From the NCBI GenBank assembly GCA_963995505.1, contig OZ023192.1, forward strand, positions 16,537,001-16,601,000: a DNA stretch of 64,000 bases, in the 5' to 3' direction. The first letter of the stretch is position 1, and every line of letters begins with the position of its first letter. A program made the translations under genes and the position numbers. This stretch comes from Hypericum androsaemum (lineage: Eukaryota > Streptophyta > Magnoliopsida > Malpighiales > Hypericaceae). Under the pieces are notes generated by a model, which searched no databases, was not told the DNA's origin, and saw only the letters and a program-made list of their open reading frames with translations. Shown here piece by piece: positions 10,282 to 21,500 of the stretch.

Positions 10282-11914
10282 CTAATTAAGATATATATCA
10301 TCGTAGTCGTCGTACTCTTGATAATGTACGTCATAGTCATCCTCGGACTCTATGTCCCTACATAGGTATTCTAAGTAATCGGAATCATAATTTTTATAAG
10401 AGGAATCATAACCGTCGCTGTCATCATCAGATGGGTCATATGGAAGCCGCAACTCCTTGATTTGCCTAGCGCATCTCAAACCTAATTTGCCATCCAGATC
10501 AATGCCGCAACAGTTGTACAAGTCGAGCGACTCAAGGCGTGGGCAGCCATCGAGGATGGCCATCAGGTCATCATCTTCCATGAATCCTCCCAACTGGAGG
10601 TGGGCTAGGTGTGGCATTCTCTGCCCGATAACACGAACCACCTCGGTGAGACCCTCGTTTAGACAGTTGACCACTTCCAATGATACAAGAAATGGACAGC
10701 AACCAGCAAATTCTTCGAGAACCGATGCTGGGACATAGCAATACGAAAACTCAAGCTTCTCCAAGAATGGAACATGTGCGGCAACTGCGATCAACACCTC
10801 TTCTGTATATTTAAAGCAGGACTCAAGCCGAATGTGTTTGAGATGACGTGATCTGCTAGGTCATAATCAATGCACAATGGAGACTCAGCAATCGGAACAA
10901 CCAACACAAAATGAACAATGGTAAACAGCGGGAAAAGTGAGTCCCACCAGTTAAAACAGATTTAGTTCGGGCAGGCCCAAGAAATAAACAAGAGACTAAT
11001 TTTCAATATTTTTTTTTCTAGCCATACACGTATTTTGAACGAGTTTTCTTCCTCCCCCCTCCAATCTAATGCAAAGGCACCAACATAGAAAAAAAATTGT
11101 CTGTAACGAATACTCGAAACTAAGAATGGCTTGATATATTTATGCTATAAAGATTTCGTGGCTTTATTGAATTTTCGTTGATGAAAAATTTGTAATTTGA
11201 TATGTTGTTAATAATCAATCATAAAATTACTAGATAAGATATCTTATTTTTTGAGTTAAAACAACAATTAGTAAAGCGCGACTAAAACTCTTGATAGCTG
11301 TTTCAGATAATATATAAGTTTAAATTAGGAATGGCTGACCTCTCGGCGACGTAGAGGAGGCTTTCGTCGGTGGCGAAGTAGCGGATGGTGATACTCTCTA
11401 TGGAGCTGAGGGAGCGGTCAACTACGAGACGGCAGAGGCGGTCGAGTAGGCGATGGTCGCACGAATCCCGGTTGGGCACCTCAGGCCAGTCGTAGTTGTA
11501 GCGATAGGCGGTGTGGATGTCGTCGAAGCGGACGTGGCGCCACATGAGTGGATCACAGCAGATGTCCCGCCACGCCCGGCACACGTACTGCACCCTGGTG
11601 AGCAGCTCCGCCGCCCCGAGACGCGACAGGATGGAGGCCATGAGGTCCCTGGGGAGATCCATCAACTTGGCCGCCGCTTCCTTCTCCTCTAGGGTTTGCT
11701 GATTAATGGTGAGGCGGCGTTCCCCTCTGTAGAACCAGACTGTTGTTCCCTCTAAATATTGTTTTCGTCTGCGTATCAGCGTGCGTGCGTGCTTATCTTT
11801 GCAAATCATCTGGGTTTTCAAATTTTGAGCTTTCCACTTTTGCGGGAGAACGTCCAGCCCAACTATCTTTGGGCCTGGACTGGACCTATGAAATATGACT
11901 TGAACACCTTTCAT
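10282..11914 (-). CDS. F-box/LRR protein, type 2 (two exons)
   Basis: This is a substrate receptor of an SCF (SKP1-cullin-F-box) ubiquitin ligase by family. Exon 1 is 11340-11914 and exon 2 is 10282-10852; the intron is GT-AG (GAGAG|GTCAGC, CTAGCAG|ATCACG) and joins an Arg codon. The product is about 381 residues from the first ATG, or about 346 from the ATG near 11809, which fits the related gene at 24378-26014 better. The F-box core reads MDLPRDLMASILSRLGAAEL and continues LLTRVQYVCRAWRDIC. Then come an insert, LCRLVVDRS, and LRRs including GCPRLESLDLYNCCGIDLDG. The C-terminal 45 residues are Asp/Tyr-rich, ending DDYDDIYLN. No stop or frameshift was found. The target protein is unknown. Confidence 0.8.
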
Positions 11915-11999
11915 TATTTTTAGTAAATTACTTTCAGGTCCCCAAGATTTGGTCTTATCCTCTCTTGGGTCTTTTGATTTTTGGAAATTATTTCACCTT

Positions 12000-12110
12000 T
12001 TATTATTTCTCTCGTAAGTAGTAGTTACCGTCTTCAGACTAATCTCCCAATCAAAATTACCGTGTCCAGAGTAGTCAGAACTATTATAATTTAAATATAA
12101 TCTGTAAGAC
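12000..12110 (-). pseudogene. Acidic-tail remnant of an F-box/LRR gene, left of an LTR
   Basis: A short minus-strand stretch resembles the acidic tail of type 2 genes (SSDYSGHGNFDWEI). It abuts the LTR starting at 12111; an LRR fragment lies on the other side (14053-14330). The two are probably halves of one gene split by the LTR. Confidence 0.45.
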
Positions 12111-14013
12111 TGTTGCGGAAAAAAGAGAACAAGAACTTGAGACGGATCTGGAGTGGTCGTCCCAAAGTCGGTCTAACTTATACTAAGGCTAGGCTACACT
12201 AAGCTACGAACTACGGGCTATGGAAAGGATAAGTAACAAGATAGTAAATAAGTTGGTGTGTTGTGTTGGTGATGTCTCTCTCCGTCGCCCGAATCCCCTT
12301 TATATAGCTCGTCTTGACCTAGCTCCACCTTTCCCGAGCAAGAAATCTCGTCCTGAATGAATATCTTATTTCCAAATCAAACCGGCTTAGAATAGAAAAA
12401 TCCAAGCCGTCTTTCCGTACTTCAGCTCCAAGTCTCAATCCTAAGAAGTCTGCCTCACGTTATTTGTTCCTAATGTAACAAGATCCTCTCGGCTCAGTAC
12501 AAGCCATTTTTCTTAAGTGAGTAGATCTCGTCCTCGAATAGGAAGCAAATATTGAGAATCCCGGCTCAACTTAGGAAAATAAAGATCGACTTGTCCTTCT
12601 CGAATCCCCCATGCAAAATCTCGTCTCCAGTCTGTCATCCCTCAAGAAGGACATCTCGCCAGGCCCAAAGTGAATCCCAAAACAGACTCAAGCTAACGGC
12701 CTCATCAACCAAAGTGGACTTACTCCCGAAATTGCCTTCCCGCCTACGAAGGTGAAATGGGCTTCTCACCTTCGGCCTCTCGCCTTTGACCTCTCGCCTT
12801 CTGCCTCCTACCTTTATGGTCTCTCGCCTTCGGCCTCTCACCTTCGGCCTCCTGCCTTCGTGGTCTCTCGCCTTTAGCCTCTCACCTTTGGCCTCCCGCC
12901 TTCGTGGTCTCTCACCTTCGTAGCCTCTCGCCTTCGGCCTCCCGCCTTCATAGTCTCTCGTCTTCGGCCTCTAGCTCGGCTTCTCTCCGTTGGCTTCTCT
13001 CTCGGCCTCTCGCTGTTGGCTTCCCACTTTAGGCTCACGGACCGAAGTGGCCAACCCGGACACCCCACTTCAAAGGACAAAGCACCCTCCGGGCTCCTAC
13101 CTCGAAGGTCAAAGCGACTATCTGGGCTCCCGCCTTGTAGGTCGAAGCGCCCTCCCGCTTTGACCTACATTTTTGACCTACTTGTGCTCCGAATCTGAAG
13201 ACATCACAAACTACAAAGTCGTAGATTTATGTCTTGTCTTACCACAACAACTTGAATCGTCTCAATCCAAACTCCGGATAGAAAGTTATGAGCATTTTAC
13301 CGAGTAATGTCACTCAGGCAGGCGGGAAGCGGACCGAACCGGGCTCCCGCCTTGGTCTTGGAAGCGGGAAGCTGGCGCTTTGGTCTTGGAAGCGGGAAGC
13401 AAACCAAGCCGGTTCGAAGTGGGCTCATCTTGAAGTAGACTTTTGAACACCTTATGCTTCGAATCGGAAAAAGTTGTAAACTACAAAGTTGTAGATCTTT
13501 GTCTTGCCTTTCCATCGCCAAAAGAATCAGCTCAATCCAATGTCCGAGTCAAAATATACTGCTGATCTACCAAAGTCCATTAGAACTCAAAGAGCAAGCT
13601 AACGCTGGGACTTGGCACTTTGTTTAGACCTGCTTCTGATCCGAATTAGGCAAGGCTCTTGAAAACAAAGTTGTAGATACATGTCTCGCCTTTCCATAGC
13701 CATAAGAATCTCCTTATTCCAACCTACGAGTCCAAAGTAACAGCCAATTTATCACGGAAGGACGTTGTCATCCAAGGACAAGCCGAAGTGAACCAAGGAC
13801 AACACAACAAAGTGGTCTATCGTCACCGGTTTCGACCAAGTAGGACCATCATCGGACTCGATGGAGGAGAGACCATCGACAATCTCTTTCCAACTCAAAA
13901 CTGGAAGTGATCGTTTTGAGACAACACCGCCCACCGATCACTTTGAGACCACATCGGTCACCGATCACCCGATCACTTTGAGACCACACCGAGTACCTCG
14001 AAATATGTTGACA
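12111..14013 (-). mobile_element. Solo-LTR-like element, about 1.9 kb
   Basis: Its ends are TGTTGCGGAAAAA (plus) and AATATGTTGACA, so on the minus strand it starts TGTCAACATATTTCGAGG and ends CCGCAACA: the TG...CA of an LTR. There is a TATATAG box near 12302. No internal retrotransposon genes are seen. A perfect 5-bp target duplication is not visible. It contains a GC-rich minisatellite (12770-13020). Confidence 0.55.
12770..13020. repeat. GC-rich minisatellite within the LTR
   Basis: Tandem degenerate 15-bp units of the CTCTCGCCTTCGGCC type, with a longer period marked by CCTTCGTGGT (about 45 bp). The Arg/Glu/Gly-rich frames here are repeat artefacts. 13320-13520 has looser repeats of AAGCGGGAAGC. 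Confidence 0.75.
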
Positions 14014-14039
14014 ATTCCGAGATTATTTTTGTACCTCAA

Positions 14040-14335
14040 CAAAAACGAATCGCTAAATGAGGTGGACCAAACGAGGCATTCTATTTGCATCCACGGGAGC
14101 AGCCTTGAGGGTACTTGATCCTGTGACATGTTCTCGTGGCCACCTTGGCCTGGCATGGTTTAGATATTTGAACGATTTTAGTAACGGACAACTACGAGCA
14201 AAAGCTTCGACGACTGCTTTGGAGACGTAGCAGTGCGAGAATTCGAGCTCCTCAAAGAATGGAAATTTTGCTGCAACAGAAATCAATCCTTCTTCTAATG
14301 TGCAGCAGACGGGAGACTTGAATTAAATAGATGTT
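14040..14335 (-). pseudogene. LRR exon fragment, right of an LTR
   Basis: The minus strand reads EEGLISVAAKFPFFEELEFS and then HCYVSKAVVEAFARSCPLLK, clearly the start of an F-box/LRR exon 2. It then degenerates into unrelated residues before MPRLVHL. There is no F-box exon upstream and no tail downstream. Together with 12000-12110 it looks like one cluster member interrupted by the LTR. 14340-15054 shows only the 3' flank of the next gene and a dispersed repeat (14440-14600) related to 41700-41830. Confidence 0.8.
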
Positions 14336-15054
14336 GGAGATAAATAGATATTGTTGGATGATTAACAATAGAGGAGGGGAAAATAAATTACTGGCGAGGC
14401 GTAGGCGTCGACTGGACAATTGAGAACGGGATCACCACTATATAAAATTTGTTCGAGATTAATTGGTTGGGAAGTTGTTCTCTATTAAGTAAGAGATATC
14501 GAGTTCAACCAATTGAGAACACAACAGTGTTTAATACTTATTCAAAGCACCTTACAAAAATTTTACCCTGTTCGAATCGGAATTAATCGATCTATTTTAG
14601 TAGAAACCAAAAGAATATAAACAAGGCTGTTTATAGATGACCGATATTCAACCATCACAACGACTACAAAAGTGCAGCTAATTCCATACCCAGAGATCTA
14701 TTTAGTTCCACAGGACAATGGATCAATAAAGATTGCTAGCTAAAAGCAAAGTTCGCGGGTAATTGAAATGGGAGTAGGAAACAGATTCCACATATAAACA
14801 ACTTTTTTTTAACTAAAAGCTAGCAGAACAGAAGCAAATTTTTCCAACAACAGGAAGCCAGCAGTAACAACACCTTTTAGAAAATCCGACCACGGACACA
14901 CAGAGCTGCAAGCTTGTTCTACCATACAAAAGATAAGACCAAAGTTTAAGCTGTTTCGATTCATCCTCCAAAATAGCAAAAACCAAAAGCAAGGTTCATT
15001 TCCGATAAACTCTCAGTGCCAAGGAAAGGAAACAGAGTTAATGTCATAAACTAC

Positions 15055-16153
15055 CTAGTCATCAGAGTCGTCATAATCGTCATAGTCATCATAGTCATCA
15101 GAATCGTCATCTCCATCGTGTGGGAAATCATCTGTTGAATCGTAAGGACGCCTCAGGTCCTTGATCCTTTTGGCACATACTTTCCCCAACTGTCCATCAA
15201 GAATAAGATGCCAACAACGGCGCAAATCAAGAGACTGAAGGCGGGTGCAAGAATCCAGAATGGCCTCCAAGCCAGCATTTGTCAGCTCTCTCCCAATTAA
15301 CTGCAGGTGGACTAACCCACCCATTTTTCTGCAACAGCCCGAGCATTTTTATCACCATAACGACACTGCCACCGACTTCTAGACCCTTTGAAGTTCAGCT
15401 GAAATGATTTGAGTAAAGGACAACAACGACCAAATGCTTTAATAGTCTTGTGATCGTGGACGTTGCAGTGTGAAAACTCAAGCTCCTCGAGGAGGAGAGG
15501 AACCTTGGCAGCTACCATAGCCAAGGCCTCATTTGAAATGCTATAGCACCATACGAGTTGGAGATACTTAAGTTGACTTGATCTATGCCAGAGAAGGCGA
15601 AATTCCAAACCAAAACGAACGGGTTAGTGACTCCGAACACAAAGATTCAGCTAATCAAAATTCAAAACAGCTCATAGCTCCAAGTCACTTCTACACCGTA
15701 TTCTCAAATGGAAACGGCTCTCGCTCTGCCAATTCTATCATTGTTCGAAGCAGAAACAAAGTAAAATAATAGAAAAGGAAACGGAGGGGCAAAAAGGTCA
15801 AACCGGTCGGCGATGCGGAGGAGGAGGTCGTCTGTGGCGAAGTTGTGGATGCTGATGCGGAGGAGGGAGCCCTGCGAGAGGTCGACGGCCAGGCGACCGA
15901 CACGCTCGAGGACATAGTCGGGGTAGTCAGGATCGGCGGGGAATTCCACGTGGCGCCACATGGAGGGGTCCCTGGATATCCCCCTCCACGTGGCGCACAC
16001 GTACTGTGCCTTTGTCAGCAAGTCCACCGCTCCCACCCGCCGCAGTATCTCCGCCATCACATCACGCGGCAGCTCCAGCCAGTTCCTCGCTGCTCCCTCG
16101 CCCTTCTTTCTCGTGGCGGCTTTTCCTTTCGTTGGCGCTCCTCGTCGTCGCAT
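15055..16153 (-). pseudogene. F-box/LRR gene, type 1 (SKIP19-like), one frameshift
   Basis: Exon 1 (15804-16153) is intact: MRRRGAPTKGKAATRKK, then the F-box RNWLELPRDVMAEILRRVGA and AQYVCATWRG, and VGRLAVDLSQG before the donor (CGACCG|GTTTGA). Exon 2 starts at 15582 (GCATAG|ATCAAG), reading SSQLKYLQLVWCYSISNEAL. One base is missing in the A-run of GCAGAAAAATGG (about 15322-15330), so the frame runs to a TAG. Restoring frame gives LVHLQLIGRELTNAGLEAIL and an Asp-rich end (DDDSDDYDDYDDYDDSDD). A 3-bp insertion adds a Leu in PLLLEELEF without harm. The promoter block at 16255 is present. The lesion is homopolymeric, so a sequencing error is possible. Confidence 0.8.
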
Positions 16154-16249
16154 CGTTAGTCCTTGGGGTTTTTCTTTGGGATTTTGAATTTGAATTCCCT
16201 TCCTCTTCCACCACTGTAATAAATAATAATATCCTTTTTCAAATTTTAA

Positions 16250-16335
16250 AGATTTTTGGGCCCAGTATGTGTTCTATTTGGACTTGAAATGGGCCCATAT
16301 AATGACTTAATTAACTTCCTCGGGCCCGTAGATAA
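16250..16335 (-). promoter_or_regulatory. Conserved GGGCCC promoter block (gene 15055-16153)
   Basis: Same block as at 6515: TTTTGGGCCCAGTATGTG, GAAATGGGCCCATATAATG and CGGGCCCG, 100-180 bp upstream of the F-box start codon. Candidate Site II/TCP elements. Confidence 0.6.
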
Positions 16336-16514
16336 TTGTGATTCACATTTACAAATGTTAAGATAATTGGATTTGTTTAAAGAGGTCTGTACTCAAACCT
16401 CACAAATGTAAAAAGTATTACTAGGATACCACCTTCTAAAATGGGTCAGACAACTCTGAATATCAAAACGTAGAAAAATTATGTATGTTTTTGGTCTTTC
16501 GAGTATTAGACTGA

Positions 16515-16860
16515 AATAAACCCCTCTTATGCGACAATAATAGGATGTAAGCTGGAGATGTCCAAGACGACATGATCTGTTGGATAAAAGTGGACAATGG
16601 GAGAGTCAGACATCAGAAATACCACCACATTTGAACAGTGATAATAAGCTAAATGCAATTCACACAAGCCAAGGTACATTTGAATTTGTAGCTAATCAGC
16701 CAACTTGATAGCTATTTCTGTAGGTAAAATTTTTATATTACTCCAACTAGTTGGTTGAAGAGATCGATATCATGTTTGACAAGTTAAATGGTTCACCCTT
16801 TACCTATAAATAATTTCACGTTTCTTTTATGCAGTTATATTTTTGTGGTTTTTGTTTGAT
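16515..16860 (-). pseudogene. Type 2 F-box/LRR remnant (start of exon 2 and intron)
   Basis: 16525-16590 on the minus strand matches the start of a type 2 exon 2 with its acceptor (CAACAG|ATCATGTCG). 16590-16720 and 16745-16845 match the intron of the gene at 24378-26014 (TTGAATTTGTAGCT, GTTGGTTGAAGAG, ATAATTTCACGTTTCTTTTA). The remainder of both exons is gone. 16870-17627 contains no gene; it has a short CA microsatellite at about 17374-17390 and the 3' flank of the next gene. Confidence 0.7.
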
Positions 16861-17627
16861 CTTCTTGGGAAGAAATTTGAATATTTGTTTTTTAGGCACC
16901 ATGATTTTATAATATTTGTGCCTATAAAAAAAATGCGTGTGCTTCTTAACTTCTTATTAAATTGGAGCATCTAAATTTCATAATGTTGTGCATTTTCACC
17001 ATCAATTGGAGCATCTAAATTTCATAATGTTGACTGACTTTCTCCACTTTTGACCCAATAGATCACATCATCTCAAATACCTCCGACTTATATCCTGCTG
17101 CCACACCTACTGGTACAGCTATGAACTTACAGGTTTGATTTCATTCGCCGCCAGAGTTTCATTTTTCATGAATCACAAAGATGATGGGTCAATAAGGATT
17201 GACAGATACGAAGAAATACGTTCGTCCAACAAAACTTAAACCATCAAGTCACCTGCAACAACAAATAGTAACAACCTACGATCTTCTCGGGCGGAAGACA
17301 TTTTCAGATTGGCTTTACCATATGCAAAATCGAGGGAGGAAATGCGACAATCTACAATCTACAGGCAATTTGTCTCACACACACACACACATCTACCTCT
17401 GCGACCACAGACTTGTTTAGGTTCAAAAAGAGCAAACCAGTTCTATTCTAGCAAACAGGCAGAACCAAAAACAACTTCATTTACAATAAGATCTCAGATC
17501 CCAGGAACGATATCATCAAGGACAAGGTCTCCAAGAGTGAAGTCATGATACTCAAAGCCGATGGGGTCTGATTACTCGAGATGGTCATCATATGGTCCAA
17601 CGAGACGTCTGAATCAGAACACCCATC

Positions 17628-18765
17628 TCAGTCCAAGTAAGCTATCTCAGAACTGAATGGGTAATCATCTGTCGGATCCCTGGGAAGCCTCAGATTCTTG
17701 ATCCGCTCGGCACATGTTTTCCCTAATTGCCCGCTAAGATTGAGATTGAAACACTGTCGCAAATCGAGTGACTTGAGGTTTCGGCAGGCGTCCAGAATTG
17801 CCTCCAAGCCAGCATTTGTAAGGTAGTTACCAAATATCTGCAGGTGGACTAACTCAGGCATGTTTTTTGCAATAGCTAGAGCCTCTTCATCCATTTGAAA
17901 GTCCCGACTTATGCATCCTTGACAATTCTTCTTTAACGTTTTGAGTAAAGGACAACAACGACCAAAGACTTCAATAGTCTCCTCGGATGCATTGCCGAAA
18001 TAAAACTCGAGCTCCTCCAACAGAGGAACCTTCGCAGCAAGCAAAGCCAACGCCTCATCCGATATATCCCAGCAGGATGCAAACGCAAGATGCTTTACTT
18101 GACTTGATCTACGCCAGAGAACGCAGCAAAGTCCACATCAAATCAGAATACAAAACAACTCAGACTAATTCAGCTTCTCACTCTGGAGTAGTTCCATATC
18201 AGATGAACATCGTATATTATTCAAACGGTTAAAGGATATTCTCACAGAAACTATTTTCTATGAAACAATCAGAGCCTATTCGGTTCAACAGCTTATTAAA
18301 TCCTCTAGGGTTCGAATTGACGAAACATAAAACGGTTCAAGCTCTTCCGATTCTATCATTGTTCGAAGCAGTAAATCAAATTAAAAAGAAAGGTAAAAAC
18401 GAAGGGGCAAACCGCTCGGCGATGTAGAGGAGGAGGTCGTCGTCGGCGAAGTATTCCATACGAATGCTGATGAGGCCGCCCTGGGAGAGGTCGACGGCGA
18501 GGCGGCAGAGGCTGACGTAGTCAAGCGGGTCGTCGGGGTCCCTGCCGGGTATGAACATGTCCACGTGGTGCCACATGGAGGGGTCCCTGCATATCGCTCT
18601 CCACGTGGCGCACACGTATTGCGCGCTCGTCAGCGCGTCCACGACCCCGAGCCGCCGCAGTATCGCCGCCGTCACGTCAGGTGGCAGCTCCAGCCAGTTC
18701 CTCGCCGGTCCCTTCCTCCACCTCCTCGGGGCGGCTTTTCCTCTCTTTGGTCGTCGTCGCCACAT
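17628..18765 (-). CDS. F-box/LRR protein, type 1 (SKIP19-like), shortened tail
   Basis: Two exons: 18413-18765 and 17628-18108, with GT-AG intron (GAGCG|GTTTGC, GCGTAG|ATCAAG). The product is about 277 residues with no internal stop. The F-box is RNWLELPPDVTAAILRRLGV, then SAQYVCATWRAICRDPSMWH, a spacer PGRDPDDPLDYVSLCRLAVD, and LRRs (PLLEELEFYFGNASEETIEV, NAGLEAILDACRNLKSLDLR, LGKTCAERIKNLRLPRDPTD). This matches the SKIP19 / F-box LRR-repeat 23-like group, SCF substrate receptors. It stops at EIAYLD*, about 45 codons earlier than its neighbour at 30248-31480. DNA matching the lost tail persists in the 3' flank (to about 17505). The GGGCCC promoter lies at 18885. This is the best candidate for a working type 1 gene here. 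Confidence 0.85.
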
Positions 18766-18884
18766 CGCTAGTCCGTCCTTGCCTGGGGTTTGTTTTTCTT
18801 AGATTTGAATTCGATTTAAGTTCGCCCCTTCTTCTTCTCCCTCTTCTGTAATAATATCCTTTTCCACAAATTTTCAAGTTTTGT

Positions 18885-18935
18885 GGGCCCAACATGTGTT
18901 TTATTTGGGCTTACAAATGGGCCCATTTAATGACG
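18885..18935 (-). promoter_or_regulatory. Conserved GGGCCC promoter block (gene 17628-18765)
   Basis: GTGGGCCCAACATGTGTT followed by AAATGGGCCCATTTAATGAC, about 120-170 bp upstream of the start codon. Same arrangement as the other type 1 promoters. Confidence 0.6.
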
Positions 18936-19009
18936 ACCCTACTTACACTTTGCCAATTAGTGCTTCCATAATACATCCCTCGAATATCTCCCTATGATGT
19001 GATCATACG

Positions 19010-20480
19010 CCAATACCAATAGTTATATAACTAGGAAGTCTTGTTATTTAATTTCACACATATTCCACGACCTTATAATTGCAAAATATTCCATATAATA
19101 TATAAATATATATTGCATAGCAACAGGGAGAAAATTATCATGTCTTCTTCTAGGTAGTGAGTACGTACCCGTCTAATAGCTCCTTTTATCTCTGCAATTG
19201 ACGGCAACAAAGAAAATTAGTGCAATTATTCTCACGGACTTAATTAAACGGCACACAAAATATGATAACTGATTGGCTTATTAAAAGTTATAGACACCAA
19301 ACATCAACTAGCAATGAAATTGTCCTCGCTTCATCAACATGTCTTGATTTTGAGTCATTAAGAATACAATAATGTTATATACTCGTTCAATAAAATTTAC
19401 CGTCATTTAAAGGTCTTATGACCTCGAACATATATTTGGTCTCCCTAATAATTGTCTAGATACCAAGTGATGTCAACCAAAAAATAAAAGTCAAAACCTG
19501 TTATATTTTTTTGGTAGAAAAAAAGTAATTTTAATTAAGCATCTACATTTTAATCTTCAAAGAAAACTAACACATGAATCGGGCACAATCCCACTACCCC
19601 AATGACACCCTTGGACCGAAATTAAGCACATCCTTGAAATTAACAGATATTGATATGGGCCCGAAGTCGTTAAATGTGAAATTATATGCAGACGTAAAGT
19701 TTTTACATGCAATAATACCTTATTAGGTTTGCTTTCCTAATAAATTAGGTACAATGGTGGGATATATTTGGAAAAATTTTATATTGATCTCTCTTGTTTT
19801 TGAATATCAATAATTACAATTTTGCGGAGTGATAATTTTATAGTCGACTTCATATACTTTACTTTCTCTTCCTTAGATTTCACTTAGACATCAACCATAT
19901 AAATATTCTTGTTTGTTATAAAACTATCACCGTAAAAATACTCGGGCCGTGCTTAGAACTAAAAAAGGAAAGTGACGATCACTTTTTTATTATAAAAAAG
20001 TGAACAATGCTCAGTAGTCAGTGGATAGTTTACAATTTCTTAGAGAAATTTAAAAAGCGTTGAAAGCCTCCACCAAGTTAGTTGCTCGTTTATCACAAAA
20101 AAGAGAGTTAGTTGCTCGTTGTCGCCTTCTTTTTGTCTATTTGTAGTGGAAAGTTCGAGGTCATTGGTTGTATAACTTTTAGCTACTGTTCCAGTTGGAC
20201 CATATAAATATATATTAATGATCTTTTAGTATAATTAAATGCAAGTGTTTGCTAAATTCTAATAACCAAATACAAAATATTCATATGACTATGCACAAGT
20301 TCAATTTGCACGTTCGAAAACTAAAACTTCTCCGATTATTTTAATAATGTAAATAAATAAATTATTTTCTGCAATAAATAAAGTTCCAAGCTTGGTCACA
20401 TTTACAAACAATGTGTTAGATTACGTTTGTAGTTAAGAAACTAAGATTCACTTAAAAAGTTTTCAAGTTCAAGTTCAAAT
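19010..20480. repeat. Segmental duplication, partner of 35690-37210
   Basis: Non-coding. It matches 35690-37210 in order and orientation (GGTAGTGAGTACGTA, TTAATTAAACGGCACACAAA, GATAACTGATTGGCTTA, then the dispersed repeat also found at 2483). It carries the uninterrupted target site AGTTATAG (19286-19293) for the hAT-like element inserted in the partner. 18940-19010 and 20480-20668 hold no gene. Confidence 0.75.
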
Positions 20481-20667
20481 ATTGTTGGAAAATGGGAGAG
20501 AACGAAAAAAAATAAAAACAATGAAGTCATAGTTGAGTTTTGACTATCTTTGACAAACCCTTATACCACATCGAAAAATGCAAAAATGAGAATCAATTTT
20601 AAAATGAGATGTGTGTTATTGGGTTTGCAAAATTGAGCCTAATTTGATTGAGGGATTCATGAAAGGG

Positions 20668-20905
20668 TCAAAATTTTGCATCCACACTAACGTTCATATT
20701 TGGCCCTGGTTTTTTGCCCCACTTACTTCCTTCGGGTTCTATAAATAGAAGCTCCTGGTCAGGAAGGTGAATTCATCCTTCCGTATTTATTGTAAACTCT
20801 AAATGGTAAATAGTTTACAAATTACCGAAAATAATTTCTTGAACGAGTCTGTTTGATCTTGGAGTGAGATCACCATAGGTCTACCGGTGTTCGAAATTCG
20901 GCCAA
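20668..20905. mobile_element. LTR relic in an F-box intron (block 2)
   Basis: Longer copy of the relic at 5838-6045: ACTAACGTTCATATTTGGCC, TTCGGGTTCTATAAATAG, ending TTCGGCCAACA immediately before the intron sequence AAGTAAAATAATA. It is at the same insertion site as block 1, so it was inserted before the blocks duplicated. Confidence 0.5.
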
Positions 20906-20952
20906 CAAAGTAAAATAATAAAAAAGGAAACAGAGGGGCAAATAGGTCAAAC

Positions 20953-21273
20953 CGGTCGGCTATGTGAAGGAGGAGGTCGTCGGTGGCGAAGTTATGGATG
21001 CTGATGCGGAGGAGGGAGCCCTGTGAGAGGTCGACGGCAAGGCGACAGACACGCTCGAGGACATAGTCGGGGTAGTCAGGTTCGGCAGGGGTCCCTGGAC
21101 ATCCCCCTCCATGTGGGGCACACGTACTGTGCCTTTGTCAGCACGTCCACTGCTCCCACCCGTCGCAGTATATCCACCGTCACATCACGTGGAAGCTCCA
21201 GCCAGTTCCTCGCCGCTCCCTCACACTTCTTAACGGCGGTTTTTCCTCTAGTTGATGCTCATCGTCGTCGCAT
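20953..21273 (-). pseudogene. Type 1 F-box exon, orphaned, internal deletion
   Basis: This is the minus-strand SKIP19-type F-box exon (ATG near 21273, donor near 20953). Compared with 15804-16153, about 25 bp encoding the SMWRHVEF stretch have been deleted (at about 21090), joining CGGCAG to GGGTCCCTGG. No LRR exon follows on the minus strand; an LTR relic (20668-20905) occupies the intron. It is the block 2 counterpart of the pseudogene at 6087-6417. The two have different inactivating lesions on top of the shared LTR insertion. Confidence 0.8.
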
Positions 21274-21377
21274 CGTTAGTCCTTGGGGGTTTCTCTTTTG
21301 GGATTTTGAATTTGATTTAAGCTCGCCACTTTCTCTCCCTCATCTGTAATAATATCATTTTTCAAATTTTAAAGATT

Positions 21378-21452
21378 TTTGGGCCCAGTATGTGTTCTAT
21401 TTGGACTTGAAATGGGCCCATATAGTGACTTGATCAACTTCCTCGGGCCGGT
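21378..21452 (-). promoter_or_regulatory. GGGCCC promoter block of a dead F-box exon
   Basis: TTTTTGGGCCCAGTATGTG, GAAATGGGCCCATATAGTG; the third element has mutated to CGGGCCGG. It belongs to the pseudogene exon at 20953-21273. Confidence 0.55.
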
Positions 21453-21500
21453 AGTTAATTTTAATTCACAAGTACAAGTGGTTTTTTATAGAATTATAAT

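Noticed and set aside
12635..13080. Arg/Glu/Gly-rich frames
   Set aside because: By-products of the GC-rich 15-bp minisatellite in the LTR.
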